DNA of 40,245 nt from Paludibacteraceae bacterium (GTDB lineage: Bacteria > Bacteroidota > Bacteroidia > Bacteroidales > Paludibacteraceae), in assembly GCA_017478225.1 (NCBI GenBank), contig JAFVDX010000040.1:1-40245 (forward strand). Reading direction: 5' to 3'. Below the pieces are notes generated by a model, which made no database searches, had not been told where the DNA came from, and saw only the letters and a program-made list of their open reading frames with translations. Below are positions 10,201 through 18,682 of the stretch, one piece after another (within the stretch, counting starts at the first letter, position 1; each line of letters starts with the position of its first letter). Both the position numbers and the translations under genes were made by a program.

Positions 10201-10444
10201 AGAGTGCGTTTACACAGATGGCGACATGCGATGGGTCGGAAGCGAAGAGAGAGAAAAACCGCCCGACGAGATGAAAAAAAGGTGCTCCACAAGGGTGCCC
10301 GACATCCAATTTATAGGCAGAAGAGATAAATTCACCACAGTCCCAAAACGACGCAGTAGGCTCAATAGTAAGCAGATAAGTAACAGCAGCGATGGCAAAA
10401 GTGAGCCAACCGCAAATGGTGTTCCACAACTTGAAATTTTTCAT
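7220..10444 (-). CDS. DUF2723 family large membrane protein (GT-C-like, putative glycosyltransferase)
   Basis: A 1,074-residue inner-membrane protein typical of Bacteroidota, annotated as DUF2723. The N-terminus has the family hallmark TIEPTASFWDCGEFISSAYKL and GHPCGAPFFHLVGR (about residues 27-62), where acidic and histidine residues resemble the active-site loop of GT-C O-mannosyltransferases. About a dozen hydrophobic segments follow through the first two thirds. The C-terminal third is soluble (FSNGDNDTFPLWYNQEVEG, then TDIRVCNLSYLQTDWY). By analogy it may transfer a lipid-linked sugar to exported proteins, but the substrate is not evident from sequence. It is a single gene, divergent from the polysaccharide operon, with its own candidate promoter. 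The start at 10444 gives the usual N-terminal membrane segment. Confidence 0.9.
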   Translation of the reverse strand: MKNFKLWNTICGWLTFAIAAVTYLLTIEPTASFWDCGEFISSAYKLDVGHPCGAPFFHLVGRFFSLFASDPSHVAICVNALSALASAFTILFLFWTITALARKLVASAAKEKSQELSLAQSIAILGAGLVGALAYTFSDTFWFSAVEGEVYASSSFFTAIVFWLILKWDEKADEEGSDKWLILIAYLMGLSIGVHLLNLLTIPAIVLVYYFRKYQFSWLGIILALLASVGLLAAILYGIIPGSVQVACWLELLFVNTFHLPFNTGLFVYLFLLVAAIVWAVYETRTDRNRVLTNISFSLVFVLSGIPFLRDSWLIGLFLSAVVIAILFIFKEHISARLLNTATLMIAVILIGYASYSEIVIRSAADTPMDQNSPDNVFSLKYYLNREQYGDRPLLYGAVYSAPVKLEVKGNLCIPVEKIGNAQYAPAPKNKPTDKDKYVITGYKSNYVMQPEFMMLFPRMYSADGRHKQAYKEWGQVKGRKIKYEYCGQNKTEVKPTFIENMRFFFAYQCNFMYWRYFMWNFAGRQNDLQSYGEIHKGNWLSGIPAIDNMRLGDQDQLPQELKDNKGHNVYYMLPLLLGIIGIIFQLTKKKQGFENFTLVFLLFFLTGLAIVIYLNQTPYQPRERDYAYAGSFYAFSIWIGLGVIAIVEWISNALKNESAKTAVAVCASIVCLGVPALMAQQNWDDHDRSGRYTCRDFGANYLKSCETNGVIFSNGDNDTFPLWYNQEVEGVGTDIRVCNLSYLQTDWYISQMKRPYYQSSALPISWEPKDYMPGTNEVVWIDNRLSTPLDIQTAFNFLRSGDPRTKKDGENYIPTNQLFIPVSDSDLIATQWENQPHAQQLDIKVGRRLTRSEMMVLEMISTNHWKRPIYFAVTVGNDYYQGLEKYFALTGLAYQVTPVASRDGQPRVDTERMFDNMLHKFKYGNINQSGIYIDENLMRMCRTHRMMFSQLSEALVREGNKEKAIQVLDFAQEMLPEYNVPYDYTSATMAIDYYACGEIDKANDIMRKVAENSIDYLRWGASLSKQDQKALNQTFGHHAAVLGYVLQNLERQKQHELFDELYPSYQLYSGIAR

Positions 10445-10490
10445 AAATTAATGTTTGAACAAAATTATCCTAATATATATATTCAGCCTG

Positions 10491-10521
10491 CAAAATTACT
10501 AATTATTTCTAAAACTGACAA
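10491..10521 (-). promoter_or_regulatory. Candidate promoter for the DUF2723 gene
   Basis: On the minus strand a TTG (10521-10519), a 20-bp spacer and TAATTTTG (10498-10491) fit the Bacteroidota -33/-7 pattern. A second TAATTTTG at 10467-10460 lacks a well-spaced -33 element. The gene starts at 10444. Confidence 0.55.
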
Positions 10522-10587
10522 GAATATAAAAGTTGCAGTCGCAATGATGTTTAAACGAAAGTTGAAAAATAGTAATCTTAATTTATT

Positions 10588-10619
10588 TTTGCCTAATTTA
10601 TATAAAGTTTGTAACTTTG
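10588..10619 (+). promoter_or_regulatory. Promoter of the surface-polysaccharide operon
   Basis: TTTG (10588-10591), 20 bp, then TAACTTTG (10612-10619) matches the Bacteroidota consensus fully. The first gene starts 22 bases later at 10642. I see no inverted-repeat invertible promoter here, unlike many Bacteroides capsule loci. Confidence 0.75.
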
Positions 10620-10641
10620 CACGCTTATTTTATACAGAAAT

Positions 10642-11940
10642 ATGAAGACATTATCAGAAAGAAAAATAGCCGTAATCGGCTTAGGCTATGTAGGTTTGCC
10701 CCTTGCCATAGAGTATGGTAAGAAATATCGTGTAATCGGTTTTGATGTAAACAAGGCTCGTATAGAAGAGTTGCGTCGTGGTGAAGACCACACATTGGAG
10801 GCTGATTTGATTGGTTTGAAGCAGGCATGTGATGCTTTTGAGTCAACTAAGCGAATTGGTCTTTCGTTTACTTGTGATAGCGAGGACTTGCTTCAAGCCG
10901 ACACATACATTGTCACTGTCCCTACCCCCATTGACAGATTCAACAATCCTGATTTAACTCCTTTGTTGAAAGCATCAGAGACAATAGGCAAGACATTGCA
11001 GCAAGGTGATATAGTGATTTATGAATCAACTGTATATCCGGGTTGCACAGAGGAAGATTGTGTGCCTATATTGGAAAAATTTTCGGGGCTGAAATTTAAC
11101 AAGGATTTTTTCTGCGGGTATTCTCCTGAGCGTATAAATCCGGGTGACAAGATTAACACTCTGACCAAGATAAAGAAAATCACGAGCGGTTCAACTGCAG
11201 AGGTTGCAGACATAGTAGATGCATTATACAACAGCATTCTTGAAAATGGTACTCATCGTGCTCCTAACATGAGGGTGGCAGAGGCTGCCAAGGCTGTGGA
11301 GAACTCACAGAGAGATGTCAATATATCGTTTATGAACGAGTTGGCATTGATATGTGACCGCGTAGGGATAGACACTAACGATGTGATTGAAGCAGCTGGT
11401 ACTAAATGGAATTTCTTGAAGTACAGACCAGGTTTGGTAGGTGGACATTGCATATCTGTTGACCCGTATTATTTAGCCCACAAAGCCAAGTCGTTAGGTT
11501 ATAATCCTGAGGTTATATTGTCGGGTAGGCGTGTGAATAATTCTATTGCTAAGTTTATTGCCGACAAGACACTGAAGTTGATGATACAAAAGGATCATAA
11601 GATAAAAGATGCCAATGTATTGATGCTTGGTGTAACCTTCAAAGAGAATTGCCCTGATTGCAGAAATACAAAAGTAGTGGATATTGCCACAGAGTTAGAG
11701 GAGTTTGGCTGCAAGGTAGATATATACGACCCATGGGCATCGGCAGAGGTAGTGAGCCATGAGTATGGCAAGCAACTCATTCCCGCAGTAGATCCCGAGA
11801 AGCGTTATGCGGCTGTAATTGCCTGCGTAAGTCATCAGCAATTTATGACCTTCGACTTCAAGAAATACAAAGATATGGGAGCGGTTATATTTGATGTAAA
11901 GGGCTTTGTTAATCGTGAGTTAGTAGATGCAAGGTTATAA
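10642..11940 (+). CDS. UDP-N-acetyl-hexosamine 6-dehydrogenase (WbpA/WbpO/TviB type)
   Basis: A 432-residue NAD-dependent nucleotide-sugar dehydrogenase that converts the C6 alcohol of a UDP-N-acetylhexosamine (GlcNAc or GalNAc) to a carboxylate in the cytoplasm. It has the Rossmann motif GLGYVGLPLA at about 13-22, VTVPTPID, ESTVYPGCTEE, the GYSPERINPGD loop, and the catalytic-cysteine motif GGHCISVDPYYL with Cys270. That last form and the length fit the UDP-N-acetylhexosamine branch and not UDP-glucose dehydrogenase. It is the first gene of the plus-strand operon, 22 bases after the -7 element. Whether the substrate is GlcNAc or GalNAc cannot be settled from sequence. Confidence 0.88.
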   Translation: MKTLSERKIAVIGLGYVGLPLAIEYGKKYRVIGFDVNKARIEELRRGEDHTLEADLIGLKQACDAFESTKRIGLSFTCDSEDLLQADTYIVTVPTPIDRFNNPDLTPLLKASETIGKTLQQGDIVIYESTVYPGCTEEDCVPILEKFSGLKFNKDFFCGYSPERINPGDKINTLTKIKKITSGSTAEVADIVDALYNSILENGTHRAPNMRVAEAAKAVENSQRDVNISFMNELALICDRVGIDTNDVIEAAGTKWNFLKYRPGLVGGHCISVDPYYLAHKAKSLGYNPEVILSGRRVNNSIAKFIADKTLKLMIQKDHKIKDANVLMLGVTFKENCPDCRNTKVVDIATELEEFGCKVDIYDPWASAEVVSHEYGKQLIPAVDPEKRYAAVIACVSHQQFMTFDFKKYKDMGAVIFDVKGFVNRELVDARL

Positions 11941-11991
11941 ACAAAGATAAGCAATTATAGATTTAGATACTCACATTCATAAAATTGTCAG

Positions 11992-13230
11992 ATGAAGATA
12001 GCAGTAGCAGGAACGGGATATGTAGGGCTTTCAATAGCCGTCTTGTTGGCGCAGCACAATGAGGTTGTAGCAGTGGATATAGTGCCTCAGAAAGTAGATA
12101 TGATTAATCGTCGCCATTCTCCGATACAAGACGAATATATCGAGAAGTATCTGAAAGAAAAAGACCTTCAGTTGCATGCTACATTGGACGCTGTGGATGC
12201 CTATAAAGATGCTGAATTTGTGGTGATAGCGGCTCCTACAAATTATGATCCGCAGAAAAACTATTTTGACACCTCAGCAGTAGAGGATGTAATTAGGTTA
12301 GTGGAGAGTGTGAACAAAGAGGCAATAATGGTGATAAAAAGCACAGTACCTGTAGGTTATACAGAGCATATCCGCAAGCAAACGGGCAACAAGAACATTA
12401 TGTTTTCACCCGAATTTTTGCGCGAGAGTAAGGCACTATATGACAATTTGTATCCTTCTCGAATTATTGTAGGTAGCGATATGAGTGACGAGTGTCAGGT
12501 GGTTTCTGCTCGCCGTTTTGCCACACTACTCAAAGAGGGGGCTATAAAAGACGATGTGGAGATATTGCTTATGGGAACAACCGAGGCGGAAGCAGTGAAG
12601 TTGTTTGCCAACACTTATTTAGCACTTAGGGTCAGTTATTTCAACGAATTGGATACTTATGCAGAAATGAAGGGGTTGGACACACAGAAGATAATAGAAG
12701 GTGTGTGTCTTGACCCGCGCATAGGCAGTCATTACAACAATCCGTCGTTTGGCTATGGAGGCTATTGCCTGCCCAAAGACACCAAACAGTTGCTTGCCAA
12801 TTATAAGGATGTACCAGAGAACCTGATAGGAGCAATAGTAGAAAGCAATCGAACAAGGAAAGATTTTATTGCAGACAGAGTGCTTGCCAAAGCGGGATAT
12901 TACGACTATTATCACAACGGGAGTTATAATGCGCAGGAAGAAAAAGAATGCGTGATAGGAGTATATCGACTGACAATGAAATCCAATTCTGATAATTTCC
13001 GTCAGTCGTCAATACAAGGTATAATGAAGCGCGTAAAAGCCAAAGGTGCGAAAGTGATAATTTATGAGCCTTCGCTTGAGAATGGCACTACTTTCTTTGG
13101 TAGCGAAGTGGTGAATGACTTAGACGAGTTCAAGCGCAGAAGTCAGGCCGTAATAGCCAACAGATATGACGCATGCCTTGACGACATAAAAGACAAAGTA
13201 TATACAAGAGATATATTCAGAAGAGATTGA
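11992..13230 (+). CDS. ugd: UDP-glucose 6-dehydrogenase
   Basis: A 412-residue enzyme that oxidises UDP-glucose to UDP-glucuronate in two NAD-dependent steps for surface polysaccharide. Visible motifs are [10 protein letters not shown] at 7-16, [20 protein letters not shown] and the active-site segment [14 protein letters not shown] with Cys259. The length is typical of the short bacterial Ugd group. It lies 51 bp after the first dehydrogenase gene and 28 bp before the cytidylyltransferase fusion, within one operon. Together with the preceding gene it would supply two uronic-acid type sugars, implying an acidic glycan. Confidence 0.9.
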   Translation: MKIAVAGTGYVGLSIAVLLAQHNEVVAVDIVPQKVDMINRRHSPIQDEYIEKYLKEKDLQLHATLDAVDAYKDAEFVVIAAPTNYDPQKNYFDTSAVEDVIRLVESVNKEAIMVIKSTVPVGYTEHIRKQTGNKNIMFSPEFLRESKALYDNLYPSRIIVGSDMSDECQVVSARRFATLLKEGAIKDDVEILLMGTTEAEAVKLFANTYLALRVSYFNELDTYAEMKGLDTQKIIEGVCLDPRIGSHYNNPSFGYGGYCLPKDTKQLLANYKDVPENLIGAIVESNRTRKDFIADRVLAKAGYYDYYHNGSYNAQEEKECVIGVYRLTMKSNSDNFRQSSIQGIMKRVKAKGAKVIIYEPSLENGTTFFGSEVVNDLDEFKRRSQAVIANRYDACLDDIKDKVYTRDIFRRD

Positions 13231-13258
13231 TTCATAAGAATACAAACATAATAATACT

Positions 13259-15055
13259 ATGCAAGCAATAATTTTAGCGGCAGGAATGGGTAAGCGTTTG
13301 GGAGAACTGACCAAAGACAGTACCAAATGTATGGTAAAGGTGGCAGGTGTTACGCTGATAGAGCGTCTGCTGAACCAATTAGAGAAATTCAATTTGTCAA
13401 GAATAGTGGTAGTGGATGGCTATCAGGGCAAGAAACTTGAAGATTTCATAAATAGCCTTAATATCCAGACACCTATAGAGTATGTTGAGAACAAAGTATA
13501 TGACAAGACCAACAACATCTATTCTTTGTATTTGGCAAGCAACTATTTAGAGAAAGAGGATACTCTGCTTTTTGAGTCAGATATAATTATGGAAGATTCC
13601 ATAATAGAACAACTAATAAACAATCCGTATGATAATTTAGCGGTTGTGGCTAAATATGAAAATTGGATGGATGGTACTGTACTTTCTATCGATTCAGACC
13701 TGAAGATTCGCCAATTCTACTCATCTAAAGAAATGGACAGCACAGTGCTTCATAAGTACTATAAGACAGTGAATGTGTATAAGTTCTCTAAGGATTTTGC
13801 AAAGAATATGTATGTCCCGTTTTTGGCAACCTATTGCAAGATATTGGGTAAGAACGAATACTACGAGCAAGTCTTGAAAGTATTGACTTTTATCGACAAC
13901 TCAGGTTTGAAAGTGCTTCCGTTAAAAGACGAGAAGTGGTATGAGATAGATGACATACAAGACTTGGACATTGCCGAGAGTTTATTCTCAAAAGATTCAT
14001 ATCATAAGATTGCAGGTCGTTATGGAGGCTACTGGCGTTATCCAAAGATGTTGGATTATTGCTATTTGGTAAATCCCTATTTTCCTAACGAGAAATTAGT
14101 GAACGAACTGAGCGCAAGTTTCCATGAACTGCTCATTACCTATCCATCCGGCAAGGGCATAAACGACTTGTTGGCATCAAGATATTTTGAGGTAAAACAA
14201 GAACACATAGTACTGGGTAATGGGGCAGCAGAGTTGATAAACGAACTGACAAAGTATATCGAAGGCAAAGTAGGTATTGTCAGACCTACATTTGAGGAAT
14301 ATCCTAACCGTTTGGATAAAGACAGATTAGTGGTTTATTATACCCATGAAGAAAATGACTTCAGATACACGGCTCAAAACTTGATTGATTATTTTGCAGA
14401 TAAGGACATAAAGAATTTGATATTTATCAATCCCGATAATCCATCGGGAAATTATCTTAACAGACAAGACACGCAAAAACTTGTTGAGTGGACCGAGCAG
14501 GCAGGAATACGCCTTGTGATAGACGAGAGTTTTATTGATTTCTCAACCGAAAAAATCACTTATCTCAACAATGATTTTATAGACCGTCACAAGCATGTTG
14601 TAATAATCAAGAGTATTAGCAAGTCGTTTGGAGTACCGGGTTTGAGATTGGGTGTAATGGCAAGTTCAGACATAGAACTGATAGAGCACATAAGACATAG
14701 TAGCCCAATATGGAACATTAACTCTTTTGCAGAGTATTATATGCAAATTATGCTCAAATACAAAAAGGCGTACGAGCAAGCCATGGATCGGTTCAGGGCT
14801 GAACGCGAGAGATTTGTTAAAGATCTCAACAGTATAGGTTTCCTGAGAGTTTTGCCTTCAGAGGCTAATTATGTGCTATGCCAAATAACCAAGCAATTCA
14901 CTTCTGAACAACTATGCAACCTATTACTCAAAGAGAAAAATATACTGATAAAAGACTGCAAGGGCAAGTGTGAGGGAGAGTATATAAGATTGGCTATAAG
15001 AGACGACAAAGACAACGACAAACTCATAGAAACTCTTAAACACTACGCAAACTGA
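13259..15055 (+). CDS. Fusion: CTP-dependent nucleotidyltransferase (LicC/PntC-like) and CobD/HisC-like PLP enzyme
   Basis: A 598-residue two-domain protein. Residues 1 to about 240 form a sugar/choline-phosphate nucleotidyltransferase: LAAGMGKRLGELTKDSTKCM at the N-terminus, and LLFESDIIMED as the acidic metal site. Residues from about 260 are a fold-type I PLP enzyme: GNGAAELINELT, INPDNPSGNYL, IDESFIDF, and SISKSFGVPGLRLG with the PLP lysine at 455. IDESFIDF and the WNIN segment resemble CobD (L-threonine-phosphate decarboxylase) at least as well as HisC. The stop is one base before the next gene's start, a LicD phosphotransferase. My inference is that the PLP domain makes a phospho-amine such as phosphoethanolamine, the N-domain activates it with CTP, and LicD attaches it to the glycan. 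A simple aminotransferase role is the alternative. Confidence 0.8.
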   Translation: MQAIILAAGMGKRLGELTKDSTKCMVKVAGVTLIERLLNQLEKFNLSRIVVVDGYQGKKLEDFINSLNIQTPIEYVENKVYDKTNNIYSLYLASNYLEKEDTLLFESDIIMEDSIIEQLINNPYDNLAVVAKYENWMDGTVLSIDSDLKIRQFYSSKEMDSTVLHKYYKTVNVYKFSKDFAKNMYVPFLATYCKILGKNEYYEQVLKVLTFIDNSGLKVLPLKDEKWYEIDDIQDLDIAESLFSKDSYHKIAGRYGGYWRYPKMLDYCYLVNPYFPNEKLVNELSASFHELLITYPSGKGINDLLASRYFEVKQEHIVLGNGAAELINELTKYIEGKVGIVRPTFEEYPNRLDKDRLVVYYTHEENDFRYTAQNLIDYFADKDIKNLIFINPDNPSGNYLNRQDTQKLVEWTEQAGIRLVIDESFIDFSTEKITYLNNDFIDRHKHVVIIKSISKSFGVPGLRLGVMASSDIELIEHIRHSSPIWNINSFAEYYMQIMLKYKKAYEQAMDRFRAERERFVKDLNSIGFLRVLPSEANYVLCQITKQFTSEQLCNLLLKEKNILIKDCKGKCEGEYIRLAIRDDKDNDKLIETLKHYAN

Positions 15056-15056
15056 T

Positions 15057-15869
15057 ATGGCAAGATTACTAACCGACAAAGAAGTCAGGTCAAGACAATT
15101 GGATATGATGGATTTCTTTCATCAGTTTTGCCATAAGCATAATATTCACTATTCTTTGTCGTGCGGCAGTTTGATAGGAGCATATCGTCATAAAGGTTTT
15201 ATACCATGGGACGATGATATTGATGTGTATATGTTAAGAGAGGAATACAAAAGGTTGCAAAAAGCATTTACCGAATATAAGCCTGAGCGGTATGTGCTAA
15301 AATCGCTTGAGACTGATTCCGACTACTCGCTTCCGTTTGCTAAACTAACAGACACACAGACCATCTTTATTGATGAATATTCCCACAATGACCATGTAGG
15401 AGTGAATATGGATATCTTCCCTATTGACTATGTTTGCCCTTCTACTTTTGCCGAGCAACGCAAGTTCCAAAGGAGATTATTGCATTATTTGCAAATAAGG
15501 CGTCGTTCGTGGAAGAGTCTGAATACCATAAAAACCATAAAAGGCAGACTGCATTACCTGCTACTGAAACTTGTCATCACCCCTATACCTGCAAGGGCAA
15601 TAGCCCAAAAGATAAGTAAGAATGCTCAAAAGAACAACAAAAAATGCCACGAATATCTGTTTGAGAATGTACAAGGTTTTATAATGAAAGGATATTTTGA
15701 TGCGGCAGATATGGCTGATTATACAGAAGTGGAGTTTGAGGGTAGGAAATATGATGCTATGGTAGGAGGAGATCATTTTTTGAGAGCGTCGTACGGCGAC
15801 TATATGCAACTACCACCTGAAGAGAAGCGCAAAACACATCATGCCGGCGGAGAATATTGGGAGATTTAG
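15057..15869 (+). CDS. LicD family phosphotransferase
   Basis: A 270-residue LicD/FKTN-type nucleotidyltransferase-fold enzyme, which transfers a phospho-alkylamine (phosphocholine or phosphoethanolamine) from a CDP carrier to a sugar. The core is YSLSCGSLIGAYRHKGFIPW followed by the metal-binding DDDIDVYM, then FAKLTDTQTIFID and MDIFPIDYV. Its ATG is one base after the stop of the cytidylyltransferase fusion, so the two are almost certainly cotranslated and functionally paired. No membrane segment is evident. The exact transferred group is unknown. Confidence 0.88.
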   Translation: MARLLTDKEVRSRQLDMMDFFHQFCHKHNIHYSLSCGSLIGAYRHKGFIPWDDDIDVYMLREEYKRLQKAFTEYKPERYVLKSLETDSDYSLPFAKLTDTQTIFIDEYSHNDHVGVNMDIFPIDYVCPSTFAEQRKFQRRLLHYLQIRRRSWKSLNTIKTIKGRLHYLLLKLVITPIPARAIAQKISKNAQKNNKKCHEYLFENVQGFIMKGYFDAADMADYTEVEFEGRKYDAMVGGDHFLRASYGDYMQLPPEEKRKTHHAGGEYWEI

Positions 15870-15881
15870 AAATTCAACACA

Positions 15882-17420
15882 ATGGAAACAAATTCACAGC
15901 GCATAGCAAAAAATACGGGGTTCTTGTTCATAAGAATGATCGCCGTTGTGCTCGTAGGGTTATATACTTCACGAGTAGTTTTGCAAGCACTGGGATTTGA
16001 AGATTTCGGAATATACAATGTGGTAGGGGCTGTGGTGATGTATTTCGGGTTCCTACGAACAGCCCTAACCAATGCCACATACAGGTATCTTGCATACGAC
16101 ATCGGGCAAAATCAACAAGAGCAACTCACCAAAACCTATTCAATGGCAATAAACAGCCATCTGCTCATGGCGGTTTGTTTGGTGCCTATATTGGAAATCG
16201 TTGGTATTTGGCTGATTAACTATCAACTCAATATCCCCGAAGCGAGAATAACCGCTGCCAATATCATCTATCAGTTTTCTATACTTACATTTGTCATTAG
16301 TGTTATTCAAACACCATTCAACTCATGCATTATAGCACATGAGCACATGAATTTCTATGCTCTGATAAGTATTGTTGAGGTAGTCTTGAAATTAGGTTTG
16401 GCAATAATAATCACACATAGCGGCTTTGACCACCTGATACTTTATGCCATCCTTATGTGTGCCACCGCTGCCATAATATTTATCTGCTATGTACTCTATT
16501 GCATTATAACCTTCAAAGATTGCCGATATATTCGCTTTTGGGATAGCACTATATTAAAGAAATTCTGCTCCTATTCCGGCTGGAGCGCACTCGTCAATGT
16601 GGCAGATATTCTGAGTTCACAATCGATAAGTATATTTTTCAATATTTTCTTAGGAGTGGTAGCCAATGCAGCATTGGGCATAAGCAATCAGGTTATTACT
16701 CAACTTAACAATTTCCTGCACACTTTTACGCAAGCGTTCAATCCACAAATCATAAAATCGTACGCAGCCAAACAATACGACTATTTCATGACATTGATAT
16801 TTTCTACATCCAAAGTGTCATATTATCTGCTTCTGCTTGTCAGTATCCCTATTGTGCTGAACATAAGGTTTGTGCTTAGTATATGGTTGGGCGATTATCC
16901 TGCCGATGCACCTTTGTATATTCAAGCCATAATCATTTATTCATTGGTTGATTCGTTTCAAGCACCACTATGGCAGGCGGTACACGCAACAGGCAACTTG
17001 AAGGTGCATCAAATACTGATGAGCATAATAAAACTATTGGCAATACCAACTATATATATCCTTCTTCGTTTCGGCTACGACGGGTCGGTTGCACTACTCG
17101 CTTACGCCGGTTTTAATATCATCTGCGCCATAGTAAGAACGATATATATGAAATATCTGATAAATCTTGATTTAGCCGCCTACATCAAAGAGATAGTACT
17201 ACCTATTATTGGTGTCACTATCATTTCTCTTTCAGCCTCATACGCTTTTGTAAGAGTGCTTGGAGACACATGGCAAGGTTTTCTCAGTTCATCGGCTACA
17301 GCAGTATTAGCCATAATGTTATGCTGCATGATATTCGGACTGAGCAAACAAGAAAAACAATTTGTTGCGCGACTACCAATAGTCAAGAAAGTAACAAACC
17401 TTTTTAGCAAGAAGCAATGA
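15882..17420 (+). CDS. Wzx-like polysaccharide flippase (MOP superfamily)
   Basis: A 512-residue polytopic membrane protein with about 12-14 hydrophobic helices. It begins with RIAKNTGFLFIRMIAVVLVG and has SRVVLQALGFEDFGIYNVVG, the conserved first-loop segment of oligosaccharide-repeat-unit flippases. It is expected to move lipid-linked repeat units across the inner membrane in a Wzy-dependent pathway, which agrees with the EpsG/Wzy-like gene two positions downstream. It ends in a 4-bp ATGA overlap with the next glycosyltransferase (17417-17420). Confidence 0.88.
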   Translation: METNSQRIAKNTGFLFIRMIAVVLVGLYTSRVVLQALGFEDFGIYNVVGAVVMYFGFLRTALTNATYRYLAYDIGQNQQEQLTKTYSMAINSHLLMAVCLVPILEIVGIWLINYQLNIPEARITAANIIYQFSILTFVISVIQTPFNSCIIAHEHMNFYALISIVEVVLKLGLAIIITHSGFDHLILYAILMCATAAIIFICYVLYCIITFKDCRYIRFWDSTILKKFCSYSGWSALVNVADILSSQSISIFFNIFLGVVANAALGISNQVITQLNNFLHTFTQAFNPQIIKSYAAKQYDYFMTLIFSTSKVSYYLLLLVSIPIVLNIRFVLSIWLGDYPADAPLYIQAIIIYSLVDSFQAPLWQAVHATGNLKVHQILMSIIKLLAIPTIYILLRFGYDGSVALLAYAGFNIICAIVRTIYMKYLINLDLAAYIKEIVLPIIGVTIISLSASYAFVRVLGDTWQGFLSSSATAVLAIMLCCMIFGLSKQEKQFVARLPIVKKVTNLFSKKQ

Positions 17421-18682
17421 GAGTACTTTGGATAAGCAATATAGTATTGCCTGAGGCAGAGAGACTTCTGCGTGGTAATGGCGACTTGAAATCAACAGGT
17501 GGTTGGATGATAGGGGCCGCTCAAGCGCTTGTTGAACACAAAAATGTGGAATTATTTATTGCCTGTCCAAGCAGAGAGGTGAGAGATATAATAGAGTTGC
17601 AAGGCAAAAGCATTACTCATATCCTTTTCCCATTGGGCAAAGGAAACATGAGCAAAAACCATGAATATAAGGCCTATTGGAAACAGATAAACGAAAAAGT
17701 CCGCCCTGATGTAGTACATATTCACGGCACAGAATATTCGCATGGATTAGCATATTTGGAGCAATGCGGTAACTGCCATGTTGTTATTTCTATTCAAGGG
17801 CTTACTTCAGTATATGCCGGTTATTATATAGCAGGACTAAACACCAAAGATATACTCACTCATCTGTCAATAAGAGATATTTTGCGCGGCAGCCTGCTTC
17901 AAGAACAGAAAAGGTTTTATCATCGCGGACAGTACGAGGTGGAAATGCTCAAACTCACCAAGCATGTGATAGGTCGTACTAGTTGGGATAAAGCACATTG
18001 CTGGGCTATCAACCCTCAAGCCAAATATCATTTCAACAACGAAACACTTCGCGAGAGTTTTTACGAAAGTGAAGGTTGGGAATACAAGAGTTGCGTTCCT
18101 CATAGTATATTTGTCAGCCAAGCCACCTACCCTATCAAAGGTTTGCATCAACTCCTCTTAGCCATGCCGCTCATCATGAGAACTTATCCTGATACTGTTA
18201 TCAGGGTTGCAGGAAGAGATATAACTCAATCCTGCAATTTAATTCAGCGTTTAAGACTTTCAGGTTATGGCAAGATTATTCGTAGTTTGATACAAAAATA
18301 TAAACTTAATAATCATGTCATATTCACAGGTGGTCTAAGCGAGCAAGAGATGAAGCAAGAGTATTTGCGCGCCAATGTGTTTGTTATGCCCTCATCTATA
18401 GAAAACAGTCCTAACTCGCTTGGAGAGGCACAGATATTAGGAGTACCATGCGTGGCAGCATTTGTTGGTGGAGTGAAAGATATGATACCCAACGACAACT
18501 GCGGACTTATGTATCGCTTCGAGGAATGGCAAATGTTGGCAAAGAATATATGCGATGTATTTGCTTCTTCTGACCACTTTAGCAATAAAGAAATGCGTGA
18601 AGTCGCAGCAGAGAGACACAACAGAGAAAAGAACGCTCAAGCATTAGTAGAAATATACAGGCAGATAATTCAAGACAAATGA
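17417..18682 (+). CDS. Glycosyltransferase family 4
   Basis: A 421-residue GT-B fold glycosyltransferase. The N-domain has GGWMIGAAQALVEH and VVHIHGTEYSHGLAYL. The C-domain has SQATYPIKGLHQLLLAMPLI, VIFTGGLSEQEM and the nucleotide-sugar E-x7-E region SIENSPNSLGEAQILGVPCV. It should add one sugar to the lipid-linked repeat unit at the cytoplasmic face. It shares ATGA overlaps with the flippase before it and the polymerase gene after it. Donor and acceptor cannot be inferred. Confidence 0.87.
   Translation: MRVLWISNIVLPEAERLLRGNGDLKSTGGWMIGAAQALVEHKNVELFIACPSREVRDIIELQGKSITHILFPLGKGNMSKNHEYKAYWKQINEKVRPDVVHIHGTEYSHGLAYLEQCGNCHVVISIQGLTSVYAGYYIAGLNTKDILTHLSIRDILRGSLLQEQKRFYHRGQYEVEMLKLTKHVIGRTSWDKAHCWAINPQAKYHFNNETLRESFYESEGWEYKSCVPHSIFVSQATYPIKGLHQLLLAMPLIMRTYPDTVIRVAGRDITQSCNLIQRLRLSGYGKIIRSLIQKYKLNNHVIFTGGLSEQEMKQEYLRANVFVMPSSIENSPNSLGEAQILGVPCVAAFVGGVKDMIPNDNCGLMYRFEEWQMLAKNICDVFASSDHFSNKEMREVAAERHNREKNAQALVEIYRQIIQDK

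Noticed and set aside
10445..10641. Invertible capsule promoter as in Bacteroides fragilis
   Set aside because: No flanking inverted repeats or invertase gene are seen in the divergent intergenic region.
10226..10645. A 139-codon plus-strand ORF over the divergent promoter region
   Set aside because: It crosses the DUF2723 start and both promoters and has no family features; it is a chance frame.
13259..15055. C-terminal PLP domain as simple histidinol-phosphate aminotransferase HisC
   Set aside because: There are no histidine genes nearby, and the fusion to a nucleotidyltransferase plus LicD fits a phospho-amine role better; HisC-like activity is not excluded.
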